Shown piece after piece: positions 37,991-49,212 of a DNA stretch of 64,000 bases. The notes beneath the pieces were generated by a model. It was given only the letters and a program-made list of their open reading frames with translations, had not been told where the DNA came from and ran no database searches. Each line of letters begins with the position of its first letter. The stretch's first letter is position 1. The stretch lies in the NCBI RefSeq assembly GCF_036669915.1, contig NC_089314.1, positions 2,738,620 to 2,802,619 on the forward strand, given 5' to 3'. The DNA comes from Pocillopora verrucosa. Its lineage: Eukaryota > Cnidaria > Anthozoa > Scleractinia > Pocilloporidae. The translations under genes and the position numbers were made by a program.

Positions 37991-39756
37991 GTTTAGCTCG
38001 AATACGTTTCTCACGCTCAGCTTCTTATCCTTAATAGGCGTTCACTTAAAAAAAGAGACATAGAGCAAATGTATAGACTTCGAATCAAGGCAATTTCAGA
38101 ACTTAACGCTCTAAGTTCTTATTTGGTGCGAAACAAAAGCGATCAATTCAAGCAACTGCACATGTACCAGAAACTATAAATAGCCATAGAAGTAGCTTTG
38201 TTTGATGGAGTTTCACCTGGAATTGATCTAGTTTCTCACTAATGCTGATACTGACAGATAGTGAGTGGTTGAATTATAGCCGCCTTTGTGACTAGATAGA
38301 AATTCCTGTTCCTTTGCGTGAAAGTGTATCCTTTGGTTTACCTAGTAATCAAGTTGAAACGGTAAGTCAAAGAATATTCATTCAAGCTAGCTCAGGAAAG
38401 AAATGCTGACTTAAATCGCAAGATGACAAGTCAGTGACTAAATTAGCTCAGTTGAATTAAACTTAGATATTCCAATCCTTCAAGTCTTACAGTCAGATGA
38501 AGTTAGATGGAGAGAACTTCATCTTTGTTGAAAGTCACAAAAGTCGCAATATTTAAATTAAACCGAAATGAAAGGGTAAGTATTATGCTCCAGAAACAAT
38601 TTAATTTTAATATTTACCTCTGACTTGTCCTTGAGATTCCAAAGAATGACCTTACCTATCTAAACTGTTATCAGCAGTTGAACAATCAGGACGTAGGCAA
38701 CTTTGAAAGTCACAAATTTGAGAAGATAATCATCTCTTAAATCAACACCGTTGTTCCCCTTGGAATGAACGAAAGCCTCTCATGTATTCAGTTAATCTCT
38801 TCATATATCACCGTTACCATATTATCTAGAAAGGCACCGCTCCATTCTCTACTATATTAAAACTCACACAGCTTCGAGTCCCCATATTTTCTCCGACCAA
38901 ATGTCCAACACTCGAATGGTTCGGATGATTGACTTGCGTCCGCAACACAGCCGAGGAATCAAAATTTCCGCCTAGGTGATCTTTTTCTACATCTTCAAAT
39001 GGGATGTGTTATGTCTGACTTGTGGGTTGCCAGATCTCAAATCATCTCCAGGAGTGAGCCACAATAAAAATCAATTTCTTTCACAAAGGAACAAACATCC
39101 CTTGAATTTGCCTTGCTTCAAATGAAGACTTAATTAAAGCGGTTGATGGTAGTTCCTGACGCAACTTTTGCAAGCAAAGCCCTATCCAAGCCTAATTAAC
39201 TGTCTATGGTGCTCATATTGGTTTCGGGAATTCTTTAATTTTCGTTTGACAGTGCGGATAAATTTGTCATTCCGAATAAACAGCATACATACAATTTCCA
39301 CACAAACGACAAAAGTTTGCCGGTGTTTCGCAAACAGAAGGTTTTTAAATATTGCAAGATGGATACGTATTTTCATAAAAAAAACCGAAACAAAGACGTG
39401 AATGGTTTAATTTTGCTCTGAGTAACACAAATTTAAGGGCATTTTAATACGTCCAGCTTCCACACGTTTGCGTTAAGACCCTCTAGAAAGTGAAAGTCGC
39501 CATCAACGTCAAATTTCAAAACATGTTATGGTAAATAACGTCTCGCCTTTATTTTAAAGAAATATTTACAAAGCCGACGGCTAAACAAATATTCATAAAT
39601 TTCTCCTTCGCCTAAGGCGAATTATTTAGTGTTCTATACAAACTTCAACCATAACCACGAATAACTTGCATTCACTAGAAAAAATGGATGATTAAGAGAT
39701 CCATTATCACACTATGCTAAAATGTTTTCTGTCGTCTGCCTTTCCTTTTAGACAAG

Positions 39757-40767
39757 ATGTCTATCCCGGAGTTACCACACCGAAGCTTGGCAGCTGTTGT
39801 AACTGAATCGGGCATTTGCCTTGCCTTGAACATCATAAGTATCATTGGGAACAGTCTTGTCTGTTTAGCAGTGTACAGAAACCGTAATCTTCGATCAACC
39901 ACCAATGTGTACATCATTGCTCTGGCTGTCAGCGATCTATTGGTCGCAATGATTGAAATGCCTTTGGCATCAGCTACACTAATCATTGGAAGATTTGATT
40001 TCGGCTTCGCTTTATGCCAGCTTCAAGGATTCATTGGCCCGTTCGCTACTTACGTGACCCCGGCAACCATGGGTTTAACAGCATTCAACCGCTACATGCG
40101 AATTGTTAAAGGGAACAGTTACAACAAGGTATTTTCTCCTTGCCGATCTAAGATCTGGGTGTGTTGCCTGTGGATGTCTCTGGCCCTTTACCTGTTAATT
40201 GGGCGACTCACCGGTTGGCTAAACATTGGATTTATCACTGGCTACGCAGTGTGTGCCTTTACATACCCAACTGCTGCAAGTCAAATCGTTCAGTACACCA
40301 TCATGGTCGGAGTGCTTTTTTTTATACCGTTGTGTATCGGTACATTCAGCTATTACAAGATCTTTTTCAAAACCAGTCAGCATCAACAGATTGTGGTGCC
40401 ATCGCTGCAGAACTCGACCAATAGTAACAACAGCACTGCAAGGAGAAGCACGGTGAAAGAGATAAACATTAGTCGAGTGCTGCTCTACGTAGGCGCCGGG
40501 TTTTTGTGTTGCTGGATTCCATTGTGGGCACTTGCACTTTGGAAGCGCTTCTCACCAGAAACATGTCCGCGAATTGCGGAATTGCTTGTTACCTTTTTCC
40601 GCTTTCTGAGTTCGACGATAAATCCCTTTATTTACACTTTCAACAATAACGATTTCCGAAAGGAATTCCGCAAACTGCTGTGTTGCCCCAAAGGGGCTCG
40701 GACTGCACCAAATGACACCACCACGGCTACTGAAAACGAAGAATTGCCAGGCGAAGCTAATGTTTAA
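39757..40767 (+). CDS. Class A (rhodopsin-like) GPCR, melatonin-receptor-like, subgroup B
   Basis: An intact single-exon receptor of 336 residues. Landmarks: TM1 GN 31-32, TM2 LAVSD 56-60, Cys87 at the top of TM3, NRY 111-113, Trp139 in TM4, Cys166 in loop 2, Pro191 in TM5, CWIP 252-255 in TM6, NPFIY 289-293 in TM7, helix 8 NNDFRKEFRKLLCC 297-310 with a terminal Cys pair. The third loop is short and Ser/Asn-rich (about 205-235), and the tail ends GEANV. Subgroup B differs from A by RFDFGFALC at TM3, loop 1 (RNRNLRSTTN) and an acidic tail without the KKAAAF run. The start is five bases after a predicted acceptor (39750-39751). The ligand is unknown. Confidence 0.94.
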   Translation: MSIPELPHRSLAAVVTESGICLALNIISIIGNSLVCLAVYRNRNLRSTTNVYIIALAVSDLLVAMIEMPLASATLIIGRFDFGFALCQLQGFIGPFATYVTPATMGLTAFNRYMRIVKGNSYNKVFSPCRSKIWVCCLWMSLALYLLIGRLTGWLNIGFITGYAVCAFTYPTAASQIVQYTIMVGVLFFIPLCIGTFSYYKIFFKTSQHQQIVVPSLQNSTNSNNSTARRSTVKEINISRVLLYVGAGFLCCWIPLWALALWKRFSPETCPRIAELLVTFFRFLSSTINPFIYTFNNNDFRKEFRKLLCCPKGARTAPNDTTTATENEELPGEANV

Positions 40768-41107
40768 GGCAATGTTCGAGGTGTCTGTCTATCTACCAAG
40801 ATATCAATCGCCTAAGATCAAGATTATTGTGGACCTTCAGCGTAAAACGTTCATGCCTAAGTAGCCTCGTATATAACACCCTTGAAAAGTATATATCGCT
40901 GTAAAGGTAAAAAGATGTCAAATCCGAAGAATTAATTATTTTAAAGATTTGTTTTAGAGGTCAGCAAGCACGCAAGACCAAATAAACGGCACGGTGCTAA
41001 TAAACAGCTGATTGACTGCAAAAGCGTGCATTGCTATTGGTTATTGAGAAAATGTGCTTTGACCTCGCATAATTTGGCCTCTGAAAATCTACAGTTACCT
41101 TACCTTT

Positions 41108-41158
41108 AGGGAGTTTCCTTGCATGGGTACTCACGTCCCGTTCGTTACTCCCTTTTGG

Positions 41159-41196
<38 letters not shown>

Positions 41197-41279
41197 TACG
41201 TGTAACTTCTCGTTTATTACTTTTGTAACTCAGTAGAATGCCAATAAAATTAATTAAAAAAAAAAAAAAAAAAAAAAAA
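41108..41279. mobile_element. SINE-like insertion ending in poly-A
   Basis: About 170 bp absent from the matching site in the other B unit (about 55275). It contains a 34-base T run (41162-41195) and ends with a 24-base A run (41256-41279), after which homology resumes. The A tail points to retroposition. No tRNA-like head seen. Confidence 0.65.
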
Positions 41280-41689
41280 GAAAGCAAGACTATTTAGTTC
41301 TATTTTGTAGATTTATTGTAAATAGTTACACACGATCATGGAGTCCGCTTGTTTGGTTGAGCGAAGTCCTGGGAAGGAATGTTGTCGATTCTAGTTACCA
41401 AACTTTACTCTGCTGACTACTTCAGCTCAGGTTGTCGAAACGCCAGTCATTTTCAACGAAAAAAAAGTTGTATTTAGGACTACTCTCAACCGGATGATCA
41501 GACTACATGATTAATTAATTTTCTTCACGTTATTTATCTGTTCTTCATGCGAATCAAGTAGATTCCATTTTGTCTCATTGTTTTCGTATTCTTTTCGAAT
41601 GGATTTTTCAGTATTCCTGACAATAGGTGTAGCGAACGAGAAGAGGAGGCAAGTAATGTATACCATGCAAAGTCACAGCAGAACTGTTC

Positions 41690-42060
41690 TTTTACTCGCT
41701 TTGACGAAGGGCTTACTCTCAAAACGTCAGCTTTGAAACTTTTTTTACGGTAGCCGATTTACATTATCAACTCAGTTGATAAAACCAAATTATCTTATTA
41801 TACTCTATCACCGACACAGCAGCACAGTTTCTGTTGAAACACACCCTTTTTATTCATTTGTCTTTTCCTGAACCCGGATCGTTGCGTGACAAATCTGCGT
41901 GACACTGTGTGACAATAAATGAGCTAAAAACTCTTTATGCTAAAGAAGTAACCTCCTTAGACAATTTTAAGAATTTTAATGAAGTAAGAAGAACTCAGAG
42001 TATCTTAAAAACGTCAGAGGTCCATTTTGTTTCGGCGCTTCCGAATCAGGAGTCGTGATA
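41690..42060. repeat. Dispersed fold-back-family repeat, copy in unit D
   Basis: Holds 'gacgaagggcttactctc', 'gcagcacagtttctgttg' and 'gtgacaaatctgcgtgacac'. It matches 56340-56740 in the same orientation, and 44770-45050 in the opposite orientation. Confidence 0.75.
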
Positions 42061-42177
42061 ATTTCAGAGAAAAAAAAAAACAAGGGATTACGAGATTTTG
42101 AGGCTTTGAGAATTTCCAGCAAGAAATCATTCCGTAGGCAAGAAAGAAAATTAACATTTGATCTAATTTCAAACTTC

Positions 42178-42233
42178 AAAGTCCCAGACCACAGTTTTGG
42201 CTCTACTCCATATAGCAGCTCATGGTTTGGCAT
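42178..42233 (+). pseudogene. Amidohydrolase exon 2 fragment (56 bp, identical)
   Basis: These 56 bases are identical to 58825-58880, inside exon 2 of the amidohydrolase gene. They follow directly on text that in the other unit lies at about 56870. A deletion of about 1.95 kb relative to the intact arrangement therefore joined B-unit spacer to mid-exon. The fragment is too short to code for anything by itself. Confidence 0.9.
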
Positions 42234-45171
42234 AAGCAGTACGTATATTTTATCCAAGGGGAAAAATGGAAGTTTGCCAAGGGTAAGGTAACCTTAACTC
42301 CAACTATAACCTTCAAGATAAACTTAAATTGCCTCGTGAAAACTTCTTAGGGTTAGCAAGGCATGTGTCTCTTCAATGTAAAAATATAGAGCCAATAAAA
42401 GTAAACAAACCTGAGCGATACCCCTTGGAAATTATACTAAAATCTTGGAAAAAAAGCTGATGAAGTGCACCCTTTCCACTCAAAAGAATACAAAAAACTC
42501 CATGAAAATAAGGTTTTCATGGATTTCATAACACTTCGAAGGGAACTGGAACAAAGCTAGGGCTAATCTGTAATAGTTTTACATACCCTTTATTTTATCG
42601 TTTAATGGTATAGTTTTTCCATTTTGCAAAGTTACCCCGAAAAATACGCTTTCTCCAACCCACACGTTTAAATACGCCTGGAGCAGTCCAGATTTGGCCA
42701 AACCATTTCAGATATTAACTCACTATTTTTTTTCTCAGTGGGCATGGCAACGAATCTTGCAATCTGATTGGTTCGTAGCGCGTTCCTATCTCTACCCACG
42801 GGCACGGTAACGCTTTCGTGAGTCGCCGAGTATATCCTTACATTCGTTGCCACTTTTCATAAATATATCTCGTTTTTCCTGCTGGGAAGTATTTTTAAGC
42901 AAAGACGTCGGTCACTACCTCAAGCCGATGAATAATTCATTAATCCTCTCTTTTCTCTTTCTTTCAAATCACTTTGGTCGACAGAAAACTTTGGTTTCGA
43001 AAATAATTTATATCAGCAAAATTGTCATTAAATTGGTTGACAAGTGGCCTAAAAATCGTCTGTAATTAATCTTAATCCTTCGCAAAAAGGACCTAAAAAT
43101 TTAAAAGGTGAGGTATTTGGTTACAATTGAACTAATTGAACTAAAAATTCAAAACGTGAGGTATTTGGTTACAATTGAACTAATCGATGGAATTTCCATT
43201 CTTTTAATATCTGAATTCTCTCAAAAAATTTGTTCGTAGTGAAAGGACGAGCGAATTTTACACTACAAACACGCTTTCGGTAAGTCTTTCCAAGTCCGTT
43301 CAATTTGGATATTTGTACCGTAAATTGCACAACAGAAACTGAAGGAATTCAATGTGGAAAAACAGCATTAAGAACAAGTCTCAAGTGTACTTTTGGAGAA
43401 ATTCACATAAACGTTTTCCCTGTCTTACTCGACAACAAAAATGACCGAAACTGTACCGAGATGAATAATCTATTAGTGTGTTCACATTCACTCTCAGGAA
43501 AAAACTGAATGAATCAAAGTGAAGACGAATGATGTCACTATGTATGGTAAAAGTGCCAATTTGTAATGTTGTATTTAGCTTGAGATAGAGAAATAAACAT
43601 TTCACTATTTTTTTGCGACGTTTTTGTATGAAAATGAGGCTCCGAGCCTCGAACAAGCAGCCGTTGTTACCATGGCAACAAGAGTGCCACGACCTTTAAA
43701 AAGGGCATTTTTGTGCATCCCCCCTGAGTGCCTAACTGCATGCAAAATTTGAAGGGGGGTTGAAAATTTTCATTTCCCAAGATGTTTGATTCTTACAGAG
43801 ACTTGTTCTTAGACCCTTTGTGTCTAATTTAAGTGTCTCATTCGAATTTATTTTTTGTGGAGAAAAGACTATATTTACACACGTCTTGCAGCAAACAAAC
43901 GAACAAACTCTCACAACTTCAAAATAAAAAATTTTAATTAACTTACAAATACTTTCCTTGCCATTTACTTACTGCCTGAGAGGTAAATCTTCGTACATGA
44001 ATTAATCGTCGATGAGAGTGAATAATACTTAACGTAAGATCATTGACTGTTTTTGAAGAGAACATTGTCGTGACGGCCCTTGCCAAACTAATTCCGTTGT
44101 TTTTCAAAAGTGTACATGTGCTTTTTAATCTAACGTGTTCCTTAATTGACAGGTGTCAGATTGTGACATAAACGTGTGAAAATGATGTTTCAAATTTTGT
44201 TTGGAAGCCTTAAATCACCTTTATCAATACGCAAATGAAAATGTTTCGGTGAAGCCTCTCTCTTTAATTTGCATTACCTCTTTTATAACTACCATTAACT
44301 CTCTCAAAAACTGTTCAATTTAGGGAAGATCTTGCCATAATTACAGCCCTAAATCATTCGGGTTTTTTTTGGAAAGAATTTCGTTAAGTTTAAGAAAAAA
44401 GCTAAAATGTTATTCACCAGCCTAAGTCGGTCCGTACTGGGGAAAACTGTGTCCTCTGTCTTGAGTACTGCCCTTGACCTACGGCCTCGGGCGTTGCTCA
44501 AGACTTCGGGCACAGTTTTTCCCAATACGGACCTCCCGGCTGGCGAATAACGTATATATATCGATAAGATATTGTAGTGTACGTGTATTTTTTTTCTTCG
44601 AGTTAACCTCAAATGTCAATGTGTTACTAACGTTTAAAATAAAAAAAAATGCATTTTCTTCCATTTTTCCCCAAAAAGTCACTGTTACGTCTTAAAATCC
44701 TCTCGTGAAACTTGCCTAGGATTTGCAGCGTTTGTAGACCGTTTTGATATCTTCCAGATGTACTGAGGGTTAACGGGAAAAAAAATGGACTTCTGACGTT
44801 TTTCAGACACTCTGAGCCCTTCTTACTTCATTGAAATGCTTAAAATTGTTTAGGAGGGTTACTTCTTTAGCATAATGATTTCTTAGCTCATTTATTGCAT
44901 TTATGTCTCTGTGGCTAAATTTTGCGCATGAAGCAGGAACTTGCTCTCTCGCTGCAGTGTCACGCAGATTTGTCACGCAACGATCCGGGTTCAGGAAAAG
45001 ACCAATGAATAAAGGGGGTGGGTTTCTACAGAAACTGTGGTGCTGTATACGCTTCCCTGGAGAACTAAATAAGGAATACGATGGTGCAAATCCGGACTCT
45101 TAGCCCCAAAATGCAAGAGAGATATAAGCACTAGCCACTCAAGAAAAAACGTTAGGGAAGAAACTCAATCT
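42234..45171. other. Intergenic between unit D and the small receptor relic
   Basis: Contains the inverted partner of 29165-29393 (42728-42945), two near-identical 40-base runs with 'gaggtatttggttacaattg' (about 43107 and 43156), a palindromic element at 44409-44551, and an inverted copy of a fold-back repeat at 44770-45050. Short ORFs show no known domain. Confidence 0.6.
44409..44551. mobile_element. Fold-back element, imperfect inverted repeat
   Basis: Left arm 'gttattcaccagcctaagtc' onward and right arm ending 'ctggcgaataac' pair over about 40 bases with a few mismatches, around a GC-rich centre that also pairs in part. About 143 bp with no coding content; MITE-like. Confidence 0.75.
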
Positions 45172-45660
45172 GACCTCAGAGACACCACAGTGTAGATTGT
45201 GTAGCCACCATTGTAACAGTACGGCATATTATTGGCTACCATACCCGCCAGATGCTTGCTTAGAGAGAACATAGCAGGTGGCCCTGCGAGCACACAGGGA
45301 AATGTACAGAAAACACAAGAAAGACATCACTGACAGGTGATACAAAAGTCGCAGATAATAAGAAAATAATCAGAAAATAATCAAGGACGCCAAACTATTC
45401 GCAGAAAAGGATTTGAGAAATAATCGACCTGATGTTACCTTAGCTAATAAAGACACAATTTTGGGAACACTTGGCAACATAGCTGTCCCAGCCACATACC
45501 AAAATATCATTAGGGCCGAGAAGGAGAAGGAGAGAAAGTTTCAGGACCCAGCATTCGAAGTCAAAGGAATCATGGAGCCTCAAAAAAGGCAGTACTACCC
45601 TTCATGTATCAGGAACAATTTCGAAGAACGCAAACACCCGTAGAATGTCGGGAGAATGAA
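45172..45660 (+). mobile_element. LINE C-terminal relic, copy 2
   Basis: The open stretch to about 45643 (AEKDLRNNRPDVTLANKDT, then LGNIAVPATYQNIIRAEKEK and FQDPAFEVKGI) has the order seen in the C-terminal domain of LINE reverse transcriptases: a 'RPD(V/I)' strand, an 'IAVP' strand and an EKxxKYQDL-like helix. Upstream text with Cys and His residues is frame-broken. The reverse transcriptase core is absent. It is closely related to 29395-29535. Confidence 0.75.
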
Positions 45661-45815
45661 ACGCGGTTATTCTTTAGCAATTTAATGCAAAAACAGCCAG
45701 TTCGTAGTTTTCACATATTTATTTCTTTGTTCATCAATTTATTTATCCACTTATTCATTTCTTTGTATACATATTTGAACACTTATTTCTTCATTTGGTG
45801 ATTTCCAGCAGACAA

Positions 45816-46203
45816 GATGCCAATCCTATAGTTGCCGAACAGAAGCTGAGCTGTTGTTGTAGTTGGAGTGTATTCAGTGCATTGAACATAACAAGCATCA
45901 TTGAAAACAGTCTGGTTTATATAGCAGCATTCATTTTGTGTTGCTGGATACCAATGTGGGAACTCGTCCTTTAGAGCCGTTTCTCCTAAGAACCCGCCTA
46001 ATTATTGCAGCACTGCTTGCTACTTTTTCTTGTGTTTGAGTTCTTCAATAAATCCCATTATGCAACTTCACAAATGGCGAGTCCCGGAGGGAATTTCGCA
46101 AATGCTCTGTTTTCGCCGTGAAAGAACAAGAACTGTGTCAATGGAGGCCGCTGTGGTTGTTGACAACGATTTCGTGGAATGGGAAGTCAGAGTGGATGCT
46201 TAG
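45816..46203 (+). pseudogene. Class A GPCR pseudogene with internal deletion
   Basis: Starts after an acceptor-like 'gatttccag' with ATG at 45816. TM1-like text (NSLVYIAAF level) then jumps straight to TM6 (FCVAG in one frame, 'ttgtgttgctggataccaat' in DNA), so TM2 to TM5 are deleted. In-frame stops, a shift in TM7 (INPI then loss of the Tyr codon) and a tail ending VRVDA stop at 46203. The start context (ACAAG ATG) is like subgroup B, while the tail (RRERTRT) is nearer subgroup A. Confidence 0.85.
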
Positions 46204-47222
46204 TTAATGCTAGTACAATTACAATGCATTTAAAGGATCATCCTGGTCAAACTAATTATTCTTCCCACACTCGTGGAAAGAAATGGATATCCATCTTTAA
46301 AAAAAAAACATGTCAAGTTATGTTCATAGAGGCTAGGCTTACCAATCATCGACCTACCGAGCACAACATGAACAGGTGAAACGATAGCAGAAATATTAAT
46401 CATAGTTACTATTCCACGGCTTAATTTGTGTTTTACCCTCTGCTTTAATCTGTACGCATCAATCAACTACACTTTTACCATAATTCTCAAAGAGAAACTT
46501 GACTTTCCCAGCGACAGACGTTCGTTGGATGAACCATTATGAATATCATGGTCAAATGATTGTATTTTTCCCTTGCCAGCAAATATAACACCAATCTCCC
46601 GGTGTAGCCCGCGTTTATCAAACTACGGTGTGTGAAATGCATTACTTGGATCTATTTCCGAACGCACTTTTCATATTTGACAACTCCAACTCATTTCAAA
46701 ATTATTTTGTGGTAAATAAGATTATGCTCTCGTGACTTCCAATATGTGATGTTAATTGATATGAGAAACTTCACTGTACTTTCGACACGATTCAGTTTAA
46801 TTAATTTTTACTGATGTGTGGGAAAAAAATAATTGTTTTACTCTTTGAAAAGCAGAAAAATCCTTTCTTCTCCGAGTTAAAAAATTTCAAAGAAACCTAT
46901 AGCAACTCAACGGCAGACTAAGTTATATGTATAGTTTGATTTCCTTTTCTCATTTCACATTTGTTTTACTTAATTTACTCACTTTCTTGGTCGTCGTTCG
47001 AGGATATTTCTCATGCTCTGTGAATGCTGAAATAAAAGGATTCTTTCCAATTTCAAAGAAAGGGCGAACCTTCCTGTAACTTTTCAATGAACAAAAGAGC
47101 TTTTAAATAACCGCATGTGAATACATGAAATGCAGATTAAGAAATTAGTATGAAAGCGATCTTCGCGGTAATGAACGCCACCTTTCAAAGCAGTAGTAAA
47201 AATAAGACCTGATAAAAAATCA

Positions 47223-47294
47223 GGCTTTTACAGGATTCTAATCCATGACCTCTGCGATACCGGTGCAGTGCTCTACCAACTGAGCTAACAAGTC
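47223..47294 (-). tRNA. Decayed tRNA-like SINE head, copy 3
   Basis: Same family as 17818-17889, with a preserved A box and anticodon region ('gataccggtgcag' on plus) but a damaged B box and acceptor stem. A ~40-bp AT palindrome ('atatatgaaaattatatatg'-like) lies downstream as in the other units. Confidence 0.5.
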
Positions 47295-47820
47295 AACCGG
47301 GAGCTGGTTGTTAAACCCGTGAAGTGATGAATAAATAACTGTTAATATATGAAAATTATATATGTGAACTGCAGATTAAGAAATGATCGCTTCCATACTC
47401 GAAAGAGCTTCTGCGACCAGAATTTCTTAAGATGTTTACGTCTGCATCACTATTAATAACAGGAACTTTAAAAAATTAGAACCAACATTAAAGGAACTTT
47501 CTCCTATAATTTCGTAAATTATTGGAGAAGTGTTTTTAAATTTAAGGTCGTCCAATTTATTAAAGATTGCCATCCTTAAGATCTTTTCCTGACACATTCA
47601 GCTTTATCATCGCCCATGATGCTTTTTTCTTCCAATACCATTTTCTTTTTCTGCGCCCAAAACGTGCTAGTCCAGTTTAGATTTTCTTGGTTACATTTGT
47701 CCAACTAAAGAAAATTTTCTTCTCAGAGCGCTGCTTATATAATAAAATCTAATTTAAGCCGACTAGTCTCTAAACTACACCTAATTCATTAAAACTCCTC
47801 TGCATGGGTAAAATGAAACA

Positions 47821-48019
47821 ATGAGCGGATTATTACTTACTTCAGATCAATTGCGTTCAATTCTAATTCCTGAGGACTTTAGAAAAAAGTTGAAAAAGTT
47901 AAAAGATCGAGTTAAAAAAGGACACAAGGGTTAGAAACAGACTGAGGCGTTCATTAACCAGATGAAATAATTGCAAGATGTCTTACAAAAGAGTGATGAT
48001 AAATTGCAGTACAGATAAA
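47821..48019 (+). pseudogene. Unrecognised coding-like remnant with two stops
   Basis: ATG at 47821 opens 37 codons (GLLLTSDQLRSILIPEDF, then a Lys-rich helix) to a stop; the same frame continues after it (KQTEAFINQMK, stop, LQDVLQKSDDKLQ). The amphipathic, Lys-rich look suggests a small decayed protein, perhaps from a transposon. I do not recognise it, and chance is possible. Confidence 0.25.
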
Positions 48020-48763
48020 AAGATGGTAAAATAAATCGATATGAGCCGGCTTCCAGTAGTGATTATATCATTGTCTAACTACTGCCGAAGCGGCCACATA
48101 GTTAGGTTGGAGTGCAAAGAAAAGATACTTTCTTTGGCGTAACAGCATATATGATATAAACCAAAAGTAATTTTAAAAGCTGCAACACTCGCCAACAGTC
48201 CTATTTAAGTAACGGATATCGACAGTAAACGTTATTTTTGACTGATACTCGTCCACAGCATACGGAGAGGTAAATAATCAGGTATGTTAAAATTTCCCAA
48301 ATATATGTCTATCCTTAACAGGTAAGCTCCCTCCTTCGGTTTGATTCTGTAATGATTGATAGTTGTAACCGCCCTCTCGAAGTCCTTTCAAATATGTTGA
48401 GGACTTGATGGAGAATGCTTAGTTGGAAAAACACCGAATGTCTAAGTTGAGAACGAAAGAATTAATTGCTGCTCCTTTTATCAGATTTCTTATCGTACAG
48501 TCGGAGAGATAGTAGATCACGAGACCTATGTAGGTTACCTAGGGATCTATGCGGAAAAGACGCCAGAAGGCTTCATTCATTGGTAAAAGCCCACAAGTCA
48601 GTTAGAATGGATCGAACGCAGTGAGATGATTTGCTTGGCTTCTATTGACATCACGCAAACAAGCGAATTTTGAAACCAGCCTGTTAATAACTGTGTCAAT
48701 ACAAATAAAATAAGGGCAGCCATTTGTTTACCAAACATAGTTGGAGCAGGTGATAACATACCC

Positions 48764-49212
48764 TGTAAAATTAAAAGTAAAACCTCTCTTCCAATATAGA
48801 TTGATTGCTATGATTACCAATTTATTTAATTCTATCCTTCAACCATTCTCTCGCTGTTGAATTCGTTGCCGTATTCAATTTTGATCACTTTACAGTTTAC
48901 TTCCGGATATGATTCAGTGAGTGTAAAATTAAAAGTAAAACCTCTCTTCCAATATAGATTGATTGCTATGATTACCAATTTATTTAATTTTATCCTGCAA
49001 CCATTCTGTCGCTGTTGAATTCGTTACCGTATTCAATTTTGATCACTTTACAGTTTACTTGCCGATATGATTCAGTGAGTGTAAAATTAAAAGTAAAACC
49101 TCTCTTCCAATATAGATTGGTTGCTATGATTACCAATTTATTTAATTCTATCCTTCAACCATTCTCTCGCTGTTGAATTCGTTGCCGTATTCAATTTTCA
49201 GTTTACTTCCAA
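48764..49212. repeat. 158-bp tandem repeat, three copies
   Basis: Copies begin 'tgtaaaattaaaagtaaaac' at 48764, 48922 and 49080, an exact 158-base period; the last is shortened near 49200. The matching place in unit D (from about 34700) has one copy, so the expansion followed the unit duplication. Confidence 0.93.

Larger units (their letters stand above)
40768..42177. other. Unit D downstream spacer
   Basis: The receptor 3' flank (to about 41104) matches 54945-55275. A poly-T/poly-A bounded insertion follows (separate entry), then text matching 55975-56870, including a fold-back family piece at 41690-41850. No gene. Confidence 0.7.
34118..42178. repeat. Subgroup B duplication unit D
   Basis: This block aligns along its length with 48158-56870. 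It contains receptor 39757-40767, the conserved upstream spacer, and downstream text ending at an amidohydrolase exon fragment. Relative to the other copy it has a single copy of a 158-bp segment near 34700, about 310 bp extra just upstream of the receptor (39407-39720), about 170 bp extra at 41108-41279, and about 630 bp less near 41315. Confidence 0.85.
46204..48157. other. Intergenic with one tRNA-like relic and a small coding-like remnant
   Basis: I see no intact gene. Noted pieces: the tRNA-like head at 47223-47294 and an ORF remnant at 47821-48019. The rest (46480-47180, 47400-47800) is AT-rich with no recognised content. Confidence 0.5.

Noticed and set aside
44349..44695. Overlapping ORFs near 44.4-44.7 kb
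   Set aside because: They lie over a fold-back element and read the same inverted arms on both strands.
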